This document shows positions 12,701 to 23,144 of a stretch of DNA of 64,000 nt, in pieces. The position numbers were made by a program, and so were the translations under genes. The stretch's first letter is position 1, and each line of letters opens with the position of its first letter. Below the pieces are notes generated by a model. That model had not been told where the DNA came from. It searched no databases and saw nothing but the letters and a program-made list of their open reading frames with translations. The DNA lies in the NCBI GenBank assembly GCA_026119935.1, contig JALRMH010000034.1:186001-250000 (forward strand), read 5' to 3'. This DNA comes from Endothia cerciana (taxonomy: Eukaryota > Ascomycota > Sordariomycetes > Diaporthales > Cryphonectriaceae).

Positions 12701-15700
12701 TTTTCGTTTCCTCTCCTCCCTCCTCTTTCAGGGTTGTCTTCTCCGCCCTCACTGCATTCTTTCATCCATGCACTCTCAACTACGACGGTTTGACGTATCG
12801 GACCGGGCCATTTCCGCGCGGTCTGAGAAGGGCGACATTCCACACCCAACAAAATGACCAGGTGCTAAAATGGCAGCATTCACTGCTGTGATTGGGAGAC
12901 AGGCCGGTCGAGTCTCACATCCCGGCATATCCACCCCTACCGGTGCCGCCGACTCTGGAAGGGGGGGGGGGGGGAAAGGTGTGAGAGACGACCCCTGTCC
13001 AACCTCCAGGCTGTCTTCCCACCCACGGCCCTTTGGCTCAGGCGGTATAAGAGCATTACGCAATGCGCTGCGTCGTCCCACCCCCCCCCCCCCAAAAAGG
13101 CACATAGAGAGAGAGGGAGAGAGGAGGGAGAGCACCCCCTCCCCCATGTCTCACCACACACCACATATTCCACGGTCCGAAGGTGGGCCGCACAGAAGTC
13201 CCAGCACACCGCCATTCGGCAGAGCCTTCGTGTGTGATGGGCCTGCGTGACGGCGCACACAGGTGCTCTCACTCGCATGGGCCTACCTGGCCGCCCTGGC
13301 TCCTCATCGCTCCACAATTTTGCCCTCGAGGGAGGCAGGCGGGACAATCCATCGTATCTCTCTCCCTATTTGCTCGGCTTAGGCTGTGGCTCCCCACAGA
13401 AATTGGGGGGTCGTCACGTAGAAAGACACATGCAGCTAGCGTTAGCCTCGATCTCCTAACCACTCCCTAGCATGTGTCAGAGGCGAGGCATCTTTGTAGC
13501 CGCTAACCACTGCTTTAGTCGCTGGCGCCGGTGAGGTGAACTCTGTCCGGGGTTTCCTCAGGGCCCGAGGGGCCCGAGCGTCCCTTCGCCATCGCGGCAA
13601 GTGCCCAAGACGCCCCTATGGCAGAGCGTGGTGTGCGTGCTAGGGGGACATGGCAGTCTGAATGGCGGAGTTCCACTGCTCACACCATGGGGTGATGTCG
13701 GTAGGTCAGGCGTAGAGCAGTTGAAGGAGGTCAGCTGGCGTGGTCCTCGAAGCTGAGGGCAGCGGTAACATAACCACGGGACTCCTGTGGGCTGGTGCCG
13801 GCGCCGCAGGCAGGACCTGAGCTGAAGGCTCCTGGCTCCGGCCCAAAGCTCGACACGCCCGCGCGGTACTGACTGCATCTTGTCCGCCCCGGCGCCCAAT
13901 ACCGCCCCTGTAGGTCAGGCTATGCCACCTCGATCCCGTCCTCGCCTCTCGCCGGGCAGCGATCGACGGTGTGTGGTCCGTCGGGCTCAGCCCTATACCG
14001 ACCTCCTGTCGCCCGCGCGCGGGAGATCGCCGAGCTTATGCGCATCTCCCGATGGGGGTAGCCATCCTCAGTCGCGTTACGCGCGTGATCTTCGCCGTCT
14101 AGTAGAGGAGATCGGAGGGGCGGCAGATCTGCCCTTCGGCGGGCGGCTCGGGCAGTCAAACAGTCCATTAGCACATGCGGTCGCCACTCCTTCCCATAGG
14201 CCACGTGCGGGAGTAGTCCAGCCGTGCCGATCGACAACGATCGTGGCCTAAATTTACCGTTTTCAGACTCGCCATGACTGTCTCGTAAGACTACGCTTCC
14301 AGCGAGCACCGAATTCAGACGGTCCGGGCGGCAATATGTTGTAGAGGTTCTGCATTGCAGATTAAAACGGGCCCTGATGACATTTCAGGCTTTCATCGAA
14401 TCCAATACAAGGCATGCTCTGCTCTCCGAGGGCTGGAAGTCACTTATTTGCCAGCCCATAATTTAGGGAATAGAACTACTACTCTCCACCAGCAGGCCTT
14501 CCCTAGCCTCCTATAAATCCTATCCAACGAATGCTCTTCACGAACGCCAGCGCACCTCCAACCCCAAATCTCTACGAGAGTTCCCCAATAAGGCCGAGGT
14601 CGGCTTCTTGTCCTTGAGAGAATGATTGTCCAGCTGGTCCAAGACCCCTAAGGCAACAGATCTCCTACAGCCGCTCGTTAGAAGGCAATTAATTGCATTG
14701 AGAAGTTATAGACTCCAGTAGAATGCATGTTCAGGTGGAAGTGGTGAACTGGCAATGATGTCAAATCTTGCGTCAAAATGTGAAACCTCTTCAAATGTGA
14801 ATACATCGTTGAGGGCATGGACCAACTGTAGCAGCTATTCGTACTTCATGAGTCTGGCGACAGTACAGGGACATTTTTCACTGAGAAGGGTAAGTTCTTG
14901 AGAAAAGGTTGAGGATCCAATAACAAGAACGGATGGCAAGGGGGCGGTGGGCCTCGTGAGGGTTGAAACTGCTTGAATAAATAAAAATCAAGAAGAAAAA
15001 TAAGAAAAATAAGAAAAATAAATAAAGATCACGATGAACAGCAAAATGAGGGCCAGGACAGCCCGGCATTTTTTAGAATAAGCTCGACTGTGAGACAGGA
15101 AAGTGACTTGTTTACAGGCCTCCAAAGTTGAAGAAACCACATTGAATGCCCCTTCCAAAACAAGGAAATCAGCAACGATGTCTCATGCAGGTTTTCTTGG
15201 GGCTTAATCACTCAATGGCAGTCTATTTAACTATAAGATGACAGTTAAGGTATATGTCCTGATTCGGGCTCTAACAGCAGCTCTCCCCGCCGCAATTTAA
15301 GCGCGTGAAATTGGCATGAATATGAGAGTGACAGAATTGATGGACATTGCAAGAGTCAAAGGGGGAGAGGGCAATTTTGATAGCTCTTCCATCAAGGTTG
15401 TTGCACATTCCAGTCCATTGACTATTCTTCCTGCTTTGCTCTTGAGGCTTCGGCAGGCGCGACTAACACGAATGGCCATTCAAAAACAGCCGGGGCACCA
15501 CGCAGTGTGGCATTTGAAAGTACGTGTGCGGGTAGCCTTGGGAAACAAGGAGAGAATGGCATCGAATGAGGATAGGTACATACATGGTTTGCGAATAGCA
15601 GTTTCCACTTATGTTTATCGTCTTTCCAATGAGCGAAATAACAGCTGCCATTAATATGGTCACGATGCCCCGGTTTCAGGTAAGCCCGACAGGTCCAGCT

Positions 15701-15839
15701 TCGAAATACGACCCCCATGGTACTAGAGCTGCAACCAAGATCTCGAAAAACCTCGCAGGGTTTCTTGCATGTGACTATCGGGTGCGGAGATATACCTTCA
15801 GCTGCTTGCTTGAAGACTCACGGGCTGACGGGAATTATT
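6763..15839. other. Nine-kilobase gene desert with many homopolymer runs
   Basis: I could not support any protein gene here. Open frames are short, GC-driven and mutually overlapping, and none carries a motif I recognise. Poly-G or poly-C runs of nine or more bases are frequent (for example near 7699, 8246, 8340, 8541, 8900, 12963 and 13080), with long T runs near 6872 and 11948. After roughly 14.25 kb the sequence becomes visibly more AT-rich and no longer has G/C runs. The block may hold long untranslated regions, noncoding RNAs or decayed repeats, but none can be shown from the sequence alone. Confidence 0.5.
11948..11970. repeat. Long poly-T tract
   Basis: A run of about 23 T residues inside a pyrimidine-rich stretch (11930-12010). 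In fungi such tracts occur in leaders and promoters, but no start codon with a convincing reading frame follows. It could also be the poly-A end of an old retroelement insertion read on the minus strand; no element body is recognisable. Confidence 0.6.
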
Positions 15840-17097
15840 CCTTGGAACTAGCATTTTGTTTCTTGGTGGGTGGCTTGGAACCAAAGCCTGTAAGGAACAG
15901 GCGACAACGTGGATGGAAAGGAGCGGGCTACCGCTTAAACATCTACAGAGCCATATTGTTCTCGCGGGGGCAGAGAGATCAAAGCGCACCAACATTGTGG
16001 TTGATGCCCTCGCTGGCATTGATGACGACCTCCTGAGTGCGGTGGACTAGAAGTTCGAGACACCCAGCCAGAACGACTTGCGGGAGATTGCGCAGCAATA
16101 TCAACAAGAAATAAGCGATTTCATCCAAGTATTCGGCCCTGCCTCGTGGGTAGTCAAGGGCCATGAGACCGTTCTCGTTGCGATCTTGCGATCTCTAAAG
16201 GATCTCGAGCAAGCTTCCTCTCGGGCTTCTCTCCTCTCGGGCTTCTCTCCTCCTTGAGCATTTTCGAAAGCCATGCTGATTATGAAAGAAAGAAGCTTTC
16301 GATATGGGACGTACAAGCTTCTATGTTTGGAATACCGAGAGACGAAGGTCAAACCACTGTCAACCACCGTCAACCTGGCACATTGCCTTCAGGACCAAGG
16401 AAATTCCAGTGATGCATTACAGTTATACCAGACTGCGCTTCAAGATGGTTCGGCAATTTTCAATCACACGCACCCTACGATCCTGTCCTATCGAGCAAAT
16501 CTTGCCACCGCACTTGTCAACCTCGGACGCATCAGCGAGGCAGAAACAACATTGCAGGAAGTGGTGGACACCAAAGCATTATTACTTGGCGAAGATCATC
16601 CGAGCACATTAACAACCCTCGGCAATTTGGCAGGGGTGAAGCGAATATGTTGCAAACATGACGTTTCAGAGAGCCTCTACAGACAAGTAGTCACTGGGAG
16701 AGAGCGTGTGCTGGGAAGCGATCACTTCTCTACCCTCGACAACATGTATAATCTAGCTGAAACTCTGCTCGCAGAAGACCGACACGGCGAGGCCGAGGAG
16801 TTAGCCAAGATTGTCGTAGAGAAAAGACAGAGGATTCTGGGCAAGGCTAATGAGAAGACTAGCGAGAGCCATCGGTTGCTTGATGGCATTCAAGCTATGC
16901 GTGGATTTGCTGAGAAGGATCATAACAAAGAGCTGGATGATGAAGACGGGAACGCGGTTGTATGGTGGGGTGAATCGCCGCCCGAGGGTTCGGTTCCGGA
17001 CTTTGGGTCATACCCATGAAAATTTTAATCAGAGTCGTCGGTTGCTTAGTGACTTTCAGACCATCCGCGAGCTTGCTGAGAAAGGACACAAGTAAGT
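15840..17097 (+). pseudogene. Decayed TPR protein of the fungal NLR (NB-ARC/TPR) type
   Basis: A single frame encodes protein-like sequence from about 15840 to 17019, with an internal TAG (16048-16050) and a TGA near 16254. The last part, open from the ATG at 16279, gives 246 residues. It contains at least three tetratricopeptide units of about 42 residues with the kinesin-light-chain/TPR_10 pattern (NLA..L...G...EA..L......R...LG..HP.TL) found at the C-terminus of fungal NLR proteins. No P-loop or NB-ARC motif is visible upstream. Past the stop at 17019, another frame continues to 17097 with a second copy of the terminal helix module. I read this as the truncated remnant of an NLR-like gene. 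A short stand-alone TPR protein starting at 16279 is possible. Confidence 0.55.
16219..16250. repeat. 16-bp direct duplication inside the TPR relic
   Basis: The 16-base unit TCTCGGGCTTCTCTCC occurs twice head to tail. Because 16 is not a multiple of three, the duplication shifts the frame, which fits decay of the surrounding gene. Confidence 0.8.
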
Positions 17098-17379
17098 AAA
17101 GTAAATCCGGTTCCGCCCAATAGTCACGGTGAGCAGGCACTGGTAGATCCTTAGTGACTGAACCGACATATTACCAAGATGGAAATGCCCGGAGATTAGG
17201 TGGCTTGTATTGGTATTATTATACGAAAGGTGCCCATTGAACCGCGCGACAAGCTTGGTAACCTGCTTAGGAGTATCTCTACCTTTACACATGTTTCACT
17301 TTCGGAGTTTCATGAGCACGTGTTTTTGCGGCTGTTACGCTTAATTACTAAAACGAGAGCTACAATTAGCAGCTCATGT

Positions 17380-17770
17380 TGATCGGTGAATTGTTCAGAC
17401 GAGCCATCACTTGGTGCTCAAACTCGGACAACGACATGGTCATATCTATACAGACACCAAACGATCCATCTAGACATACTTGCACAGCATTCCGGTACAT
17501 GCTGCCCATATAGAAACCGAGGAGTGGAACCTCATGCTTCAGCAAATGATTCCGAACATGGGATGGCGTCGCTGTTAAGTCCTTTAACCATATCCTTCAG
17601 CCGCTTCCATCTTCCAACTTCAAGCAGTACCAGCCCAAGGCTGTAGTAATCGAATCCAGCCCGAAAACGTTGAGTACTGTCACCTCCATTATACTCAGGA
17701 TGCTGATGATCATTCACCTCGGTATCATGGCTCGGCATGGGAAGTGAGCTCGTGGTATTGCCCCCCTGAA
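17380..17770 (-). pseudogene. Relic of a fungal HET-associated protein-kinase-like domain
   Basis: On the minus strand, about 17711 to 17576 encodes a block with HPEY, then RF..GFDYYSLGLVLLEVG.W. This is the late catalytic-domain signature of the kinase-like proteins linked to fungal prion or HET genes (HPEY...RFT..FD.YSLG.VLLEIG.W..L). Past a stop, another frame (about 17520-17400) continues with LGFYMGSMYRNAVQVCLDGSF, which resembles the last helix of the same fold (MG..YR.AV..CL.G.FG). The two halves lie in different frames, with no usable intron between them, so the gene is broken. No N-lobe or ATP-binding lysine region is recognisable upstream. The family is known; the assignment to it is by eye. 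Confidence 0.6.
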
Positions 17771-18109
17771 CTGCCATTATGAACCAAGCAAGACACGATG
17801 GTGCGCAGGAAAAGACACAACCATGACCTTGACTGAATTGACTGTGATCACGCGCTGGAGTGAAACTTGGACCAAAGTGCCCTGGGCAAGCAGAACTGGC
17901 AAATATACAGCGGTGGCAACAACTTACTGTCCCATGGCCTGCGGAAAGCATTACAAGCTTTTAGTGAGTACCTAAGCAGCCCCCGGCGGGAGTCAGCGCT
18001 GGTAAACCGCACCGCCCCAAGCCTCGCCAAACCAGGGGTTTGTCTGCCCCGTCCACGCCCGTCATAAAGGTAAATGTAAAGAGACTCTAGGTCCCACCAT
18101 ACCACTGTC

Positions 18110-18770
18110 CTTTAATCACTTGCGCTTCCCCCCTCCTCTGGTCAATTTGCTTTTGTGAAACCAGGTGAGAGCCAAGCCTTCGACCAGCAGAGACCTATGT
18201 AGAAGGGCCGGGAAAAGGGTAGCTTGGTCAGTGATCATCGTGGGCTGTGCTAAGTAGCAGATGAAGAGAGTGTTCTAGCACTCTGGGTAGGCGGCGCACC
18301 CCTGATACTGTGGAGAGGAGAGCGCGCCCTGGTTAGTTAGGTAAGCAAGGAATGGTGCAGGAAGATTACAGTAGCACTCTGCCTCAACGACATCCACAGC
18401 AAGTGACTGTGCGGGCTCTCATCTGAGCTGCAGACTGAGCGGCATAATCATAGTCTCTTGTTTTTCCTTTTTCTTTCTTTTGGGGTGGGGAAGGTTGGGG
18501 GTCAATCTGACGAGGCCTTCTGCTGCACGTCCAAAGGAATCTGGCTGTATGACTAAGCCGGGAATGTTGCGATAAGAGAAAACTTCCCGATAAGCGTCTC
18601 TGTTGCGTCCAATTCTTCGACCGCAATGCAACGGCAGTAACTTCAACGAACCGTCGACCCTTCATCACACTACGACGACGACCACCTCGGTCTCCCATGC
18701 AGTTCCACCGAAGCAAGGATATCCGAACCCAGATCAGTCCGAGTCCCTCTTGAGGGCGCCGCAGAACAAG
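18110..18770. other. Intergenic region upstream of NSA2
   Basis: No coding sequence is supported. A pyrimidine-rich tract (18450-18482) and the final 200 bases presumably hold the NSA2 promoter and leader. No TATA-like element is obvious. Confidence 0.5.
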
Positions 18771-19753
18771 ATGGTGATACAGCCCCGCCATCCTCGTTTC
18801 CGTCCATCCAACACAGACACTGACAGATGATCCACGCACACAGCCTCAGAACGAATATATGGAGCGGCACACCAAGCTGCACGGTCGCCGCTTGGACCAT
18901 GAAGAGCGCACCCGCAAGCGCGCCGCCCGTGAGGGTCACGAGGCCTCTGAGAAGGCCCAAAACCTGCGCGGCCTGCGCGCCAAGCTGCACGCTCAGAAGC
19001 GACACAAGGAGAAGATCCAGATGCGCAAGCAGATCAAGGCTCACGAGGAGCGCAACGTCAAGTCTGCCGCCCCCGACAATGATCCCGCGAACCCCGTGCC
19101 CGCCTACCTGCTCGACCGGAACAACCCAACCTCTGCGAAGGCGCTGAGCTCGTCCATCAAGAACAAGCGTTCCGAGAAGGCCGCGAGGTTCGCCGTGCCG
19201 CTGCCCAAAGTGCGCGGTATCTCCGAGGAGGAGATGTTCAAGGTTGTGAGCACGGGAAAGAAGACGCAGAAGAAGGGATGGAAGCGCATGGTGACGAAGC
19301 CGACCTTTGTTGGGCCCGACTTCACGCGGAGGCCGGTCAAGTACGAGCGCTTCATTCGGCCTATGGGTTTGAGATATAAGAAGGCGAACGGTTGGTTTAC
19401 CCTTACTCTGACCTTACTCTTCATGCCGAGGAACGTGGCTTGGCTGACAGTACTCTAGTTACCCATCCCGAGCTCGGAGTCACAGTCCAGCTGCCTATCA
19501 TTTCCGTCAAGAAGAACCCTCAAAATCCTCTGTACACACAGCTAGGTGTCCTGAGCAAGGGCACAGTCCTGGAGGTCAACGTCTCCGAGCTGGGTCTGAC
19601 GGTGAGTCCCGACACCCGAACTCCTTAAGATACCATGGCAATAGCTGACGCGCATTGTAGACTACTTCAGGGAAAGTCGTGTGGGGACGTTACGCGCAGG
19701 TCACCAACAACCCCGAAAACGATGGCTGCGTTAACGCCGTTCTCCTTGTTTGA
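18771..19753 (+). CDS. NSA2: Ribosome biogenesis protein NSA2
   Basis: Four exons, 18771-18773, 18844-19390, 19459-19601 and 19661-19753, give 261 residues, the length I recall for yeast Nsa2. Exon 1 is only the ATG. The 70-base intron after it ends in CACACAG, with a CTGAC branch-like site about 20 bases upstream, and exon 2 begins with the conserved PQNEY before MERHTKLHGRRLDHEERTRK. All later junctions keep phase and restore conserved blocks (FIRPMGLRYKKANVTHPELG; ENDGCVNAVLLV at the end). Nsa2 is a nucleolar factor of the S8e-like family, needed for 27S pre-rRNA processing and 60S subunit assembly. The next ATG within exon 2 (18859) would lose the conserved PQNEY. The gene converges on the MFS transporter with about 220 bases between stops. 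Confidence 0.95.
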
Positions 19754-19975
19754 TACCCTACTGCCTGCGGCTACAGAGAACAGAAAAAACAGACGAGTGC
19801 ATCAGCTGGCGTTTGGAGTTCGCAGATCCAGAACTTATAACATTAGGGCAGGGAAACGGAAATGCTTTCAATTCACTGGTGTACCCATGACCCAGGCTCA
19901 ATTTTTAGTGGCATATTCAGTATTTTGCATCAGCCTGTGGCCAGTCCACTTTGTTATCCGCCAATTGTCATATTC

Positions 19976-22089
19976 TCAGCCGGTCTTATCATCGACAAAC
20001 ACTTCGACGGGTACAGCCTCGCTACTCGCGCTCTCAGACCCGTCCAGAACATTTTCTGGCGCGATTTTTCGACCTTTCCTCTGTCTAGCAAGGATGTCAG
20101 CAGGGTTTGCAACGGGTGCAGCAAGCGAAGATACGTACTCCCGCTTGTGGATGAGTATCGCCGCAATGAACCCAGTCCACAGCAAGAAGATGAAGACAAA
20201 GGCTATGGGCCAGCCACGCCGCCACCTTGGGGCGCCGTAAGTACCTGCGGTCGGGAAGGCAAGCAAGGGCACCCAAATTTGAAAACTAGAAATGAGGTCA
20301 GCCCGAGAATTACGCAGAAGGAAAGGCGGGAATCATGAACCTGTAGCCAAATGTCATCATAGAACCCTGGCAGCGGGTGCTTGTCAGCCTCAAAGTCAAG
20401 CTCGCCATTGCCGGGGCTTCCAATACGTACCAGAATGAGAGCTCGTTCCTCTGAGTCATCTTTGACAATGCTGTTTACTGTTGAATACAGGATTGGACTT
20501 GAGCAGCCTGCAACCCCGAGCAGGTACCAGCAAACGAATCTGCACCGCCGTCAGCCTGATTCGGTGGACAAAGAAGAGACGTCCGAGACGCAGAAGGGTG
20601 AGCCTACTTTAAAGTCTGTGGAACATTCCAAATGATCATGACCAGGATTGAAAATAAGGTGAAGAAAGTCTGAACGGAATAGATCGTCCAGGCCGGATAG
20701 ATGGCGGCCAAGGTGGTGCCCAGCCAGGATGCGACGGCGTAGATGGCGAAGTACGCGGTCGGCAGCTCATTGATCTGCACGACCGAAAAACCCTCGGCCT
20801 TTAGCCACAGGTTCATGTACGATGATGGGTACGAGGCGATGATCATGCATCTTCGGATCTGTCGTCAGCGGTGTGGACCCCAGTATGTCGGCGAGGGTCG
20901 GTGCTCACATATAGCAGAATACAAACATCCAGATGTGCCATCTCTTCAGCGTTCGTTTGAAAACATCGAGGTCCAGCTTGCCCGGCCGACGAACACGCGC
21001 CTTCTCTAGCCGGACTTTCGCCAGCTCTGTGTCTTCCTCCTTGAGGTAGAACGGCCGCGGCGAGTCCGGGATACCAGGGAAGATGAAGAAGCCGAGCAGA
21101 GCCACCGGGATCGTGAAGATGCCGTCGATGATGAACAACCACCTCCAGCCCGCCATGCCGCTGATGCCAGAGAGGTTCGCGTACGCCGCGGCCTGGAGGT
21201 AGCCGCTGACCATCGAGCCAAGCGGGTTGCAGATGAACCAGGTCCCTGCGCGCTTGAAGAGCTCTGGCCCGGAGTACCAGGAGCCGAGGATGAAGTGCGT
21301 CCCGGCGAAGACGGGCGCTTCGAACATTCCGACCACTTTGCTGGGGTGTCAGCTCATGGGCCTGCTGGCTCATATCAGATGCGGGCTGGACTCACAGAAG
21401 CGCAGCGCATATAGTTGTTGGACGTTGGTCACTCTGCTCTGTGCGAACGTCGTGACTCCCCAGAGAACTTCGAGCGTCGGCAGAAGATATCGAGCGCTAC
21501 GGACCGTCAGTCCTCGATCTCGGCCCAGTTACCGTGCTCCGGTACTTACAGTTTCGGCCGCGAGAGCAACAGCATACCCGGGACTTGGAAGACCACATAA
21601 GCCGTGTAGTAGCACACGTTGAAGTAATTTAGCTGATTGCCGTAGAGACCGAAGTCCTCCTTCAGTCCGGACGTGTAGGCATTGCTGATGTTCGTCTGGT
21701 CTTTACAAGGTCGGTGTCAGCTACCGGTATTTTGGGTATACATCTCGCAGAATGTTGGCATACCAAGATACTTGACGAAGACTGCGAAGTGTTCTGTTAG
21801 TATGCGAGTGGACGAGTCTTCTGCGAACAGGACAAGACTCACAGCAAAGACATGCGAAGACAAGAATCGATACATCGAGCTTGAACAATAACCTGAATAA
21901 TACTCAGCATACTGGTGGCTGTCAAAACTCTCGACATATGTGACGGATTGGCAGCACTGGAACTCACTTTCTCTCGGCTGGTGGGTACTCAGAAGGGTAC
22001 CAGTTGAAGATCTCCTTGAAGAGTCCGCATAATGATAATTTTGATAGATCTCGGCGGCCCTTTGGCTCACCAATACCTGATTCCGACAT
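19976..22089 (-). CDS. MFS transporter, allantoate/pantothenate permease type
   Basis: Ten exons on the minus strand: 22089-21968, 21892-21843, 21781-21764, 21700-21550, 21496-21396, 21335-20909, 20850-20608, 20539-20431, 20366-20341 and 20285-19976. They total 1557 bases (518 residues), with phase agreement at all nine introns. Exon 3 is an 18-base microexon and exon 9 is 26 bases. The protein has the anion:cation symporter layout: a cytosolic N-terminus, VKYLDQTNISNAY in the first helix region, GMFEAPVFAGTHFILGSWY, a central loop, six more helices, and a hydrophilic tail after IHKREY. Relatives include yeast Dal5 (allantoate) and Fen2/Liz1 (pantothenate), which import small organic anions across the plasma membrane. 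The substrate cannot be told from sequence. It is divergent from the 2OG dioxygenase at 23145, so the two may be co-regulated. Confidence 0.9.
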
Positions 22090-23144
22090 TGTTAGAGATC
22101 TATTTTAGATCTGAGTGGTTGTTGTTTAGTGCCGTGAGCAACCCAAGCCCACAGAACTCTACAGTACCGGATCATGCTTTCTCATAACTCATATTTCCCC
22201 CCAACAAGCTATAGGCAATTCCGTCGAGTACAGTTGTCGTGAGGTCCCCAGGGTTTGTGCATAATAGATCCACACGTTGTCATCATTAAGATCATGACCT
22301 TAAGCATTATCAAGGCCAGCCACGCGGAATGTGACCGGGCCATATCTTTAGCCTTGAATTGGTCCATAGTTGCCTTCCATTTCCTGTGATATTTCGCCGC
22401 AATGTCTGCCGCTAAAGTGATGTTCGAACAGCCTTGGATTGCGTGCTTTGTCCCGGCTGTCGCTCACTCCAACCTCGCTATGCTGCTGTGAACGCCGCAG
22501 GACCAGACCAGTCGGAAGCATTTTGTGCATAGCCCGCATCCGACGACCATAATACTAGATCCACCATAGGAGGCGGATTCTGTCCTTTGGTCCACTGCCC
22601 ATCTACGGAAGAGAAGGTGACTGATTGGAGTGTCCCGCCGAGTTCCAGGAATGAGGTGCTCCCCAAAGCAATTGCGTGCTCGTCTCCCCACACACATCAC
22701 AGATTTGCCGCAACCAAGACCCCGCGTCGGACGGGATACCCGTTTAGGTCCTTCTGCATCTTCAAGTGACCATACTGTCGAGGCGTTTTGGAGGCGCGAT
22801 AACTGATATGTGTTTCCATTGGCCGTCGCGGGAACATCACGGACTTGAGACGGCACATGCGAGCATGCCAGCGTGGTGAGTGACGCCCTTCAGAAGTGAT
22901 GGATTTGTCAGAAACAAATGGCAAGCCGTATATGGCGTGCTCCATTCACCATATTCTTTTCTAAGTTGTGCGAGTACGAGGAGTGCTGCATGGGCTGTTG
23001 CCGAGAGGCATGTCAAAGGTGCATATAAGACCAGCCGGAAACAGCTTTAGCAAAGGTTCTCAGAAGCAACCCCCTCGTCGATTCCTGTAGTTCTGAAATA
23101 GCAAATTCCTTGATCGAAAACATTCGGTGTTCCTGATATCAAAG
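22090..23144. other. Divergent intergenic region, possibly with a degraded open frame
   Basis: This 1-kb space separates two divergent genes. Minus-strand frames at 22945-22697 and 22693-22478 read plausibly as protein but end in stops and match nothing I recognise, so I do not call a gene. The proximal ends presumably hold the promoters of the MFS transporter and the dioxygenase. Confidence 0.4.

Noticed and set aside
13880..14251. Plus-strand frame MPPRSRPRLSPGSD... in GC-rich sequence
   Set aside because: Arg/Ser/Pro-rich chance frame, equally open on the other strand, with no motif; a decayed transposon piece could not be shown.
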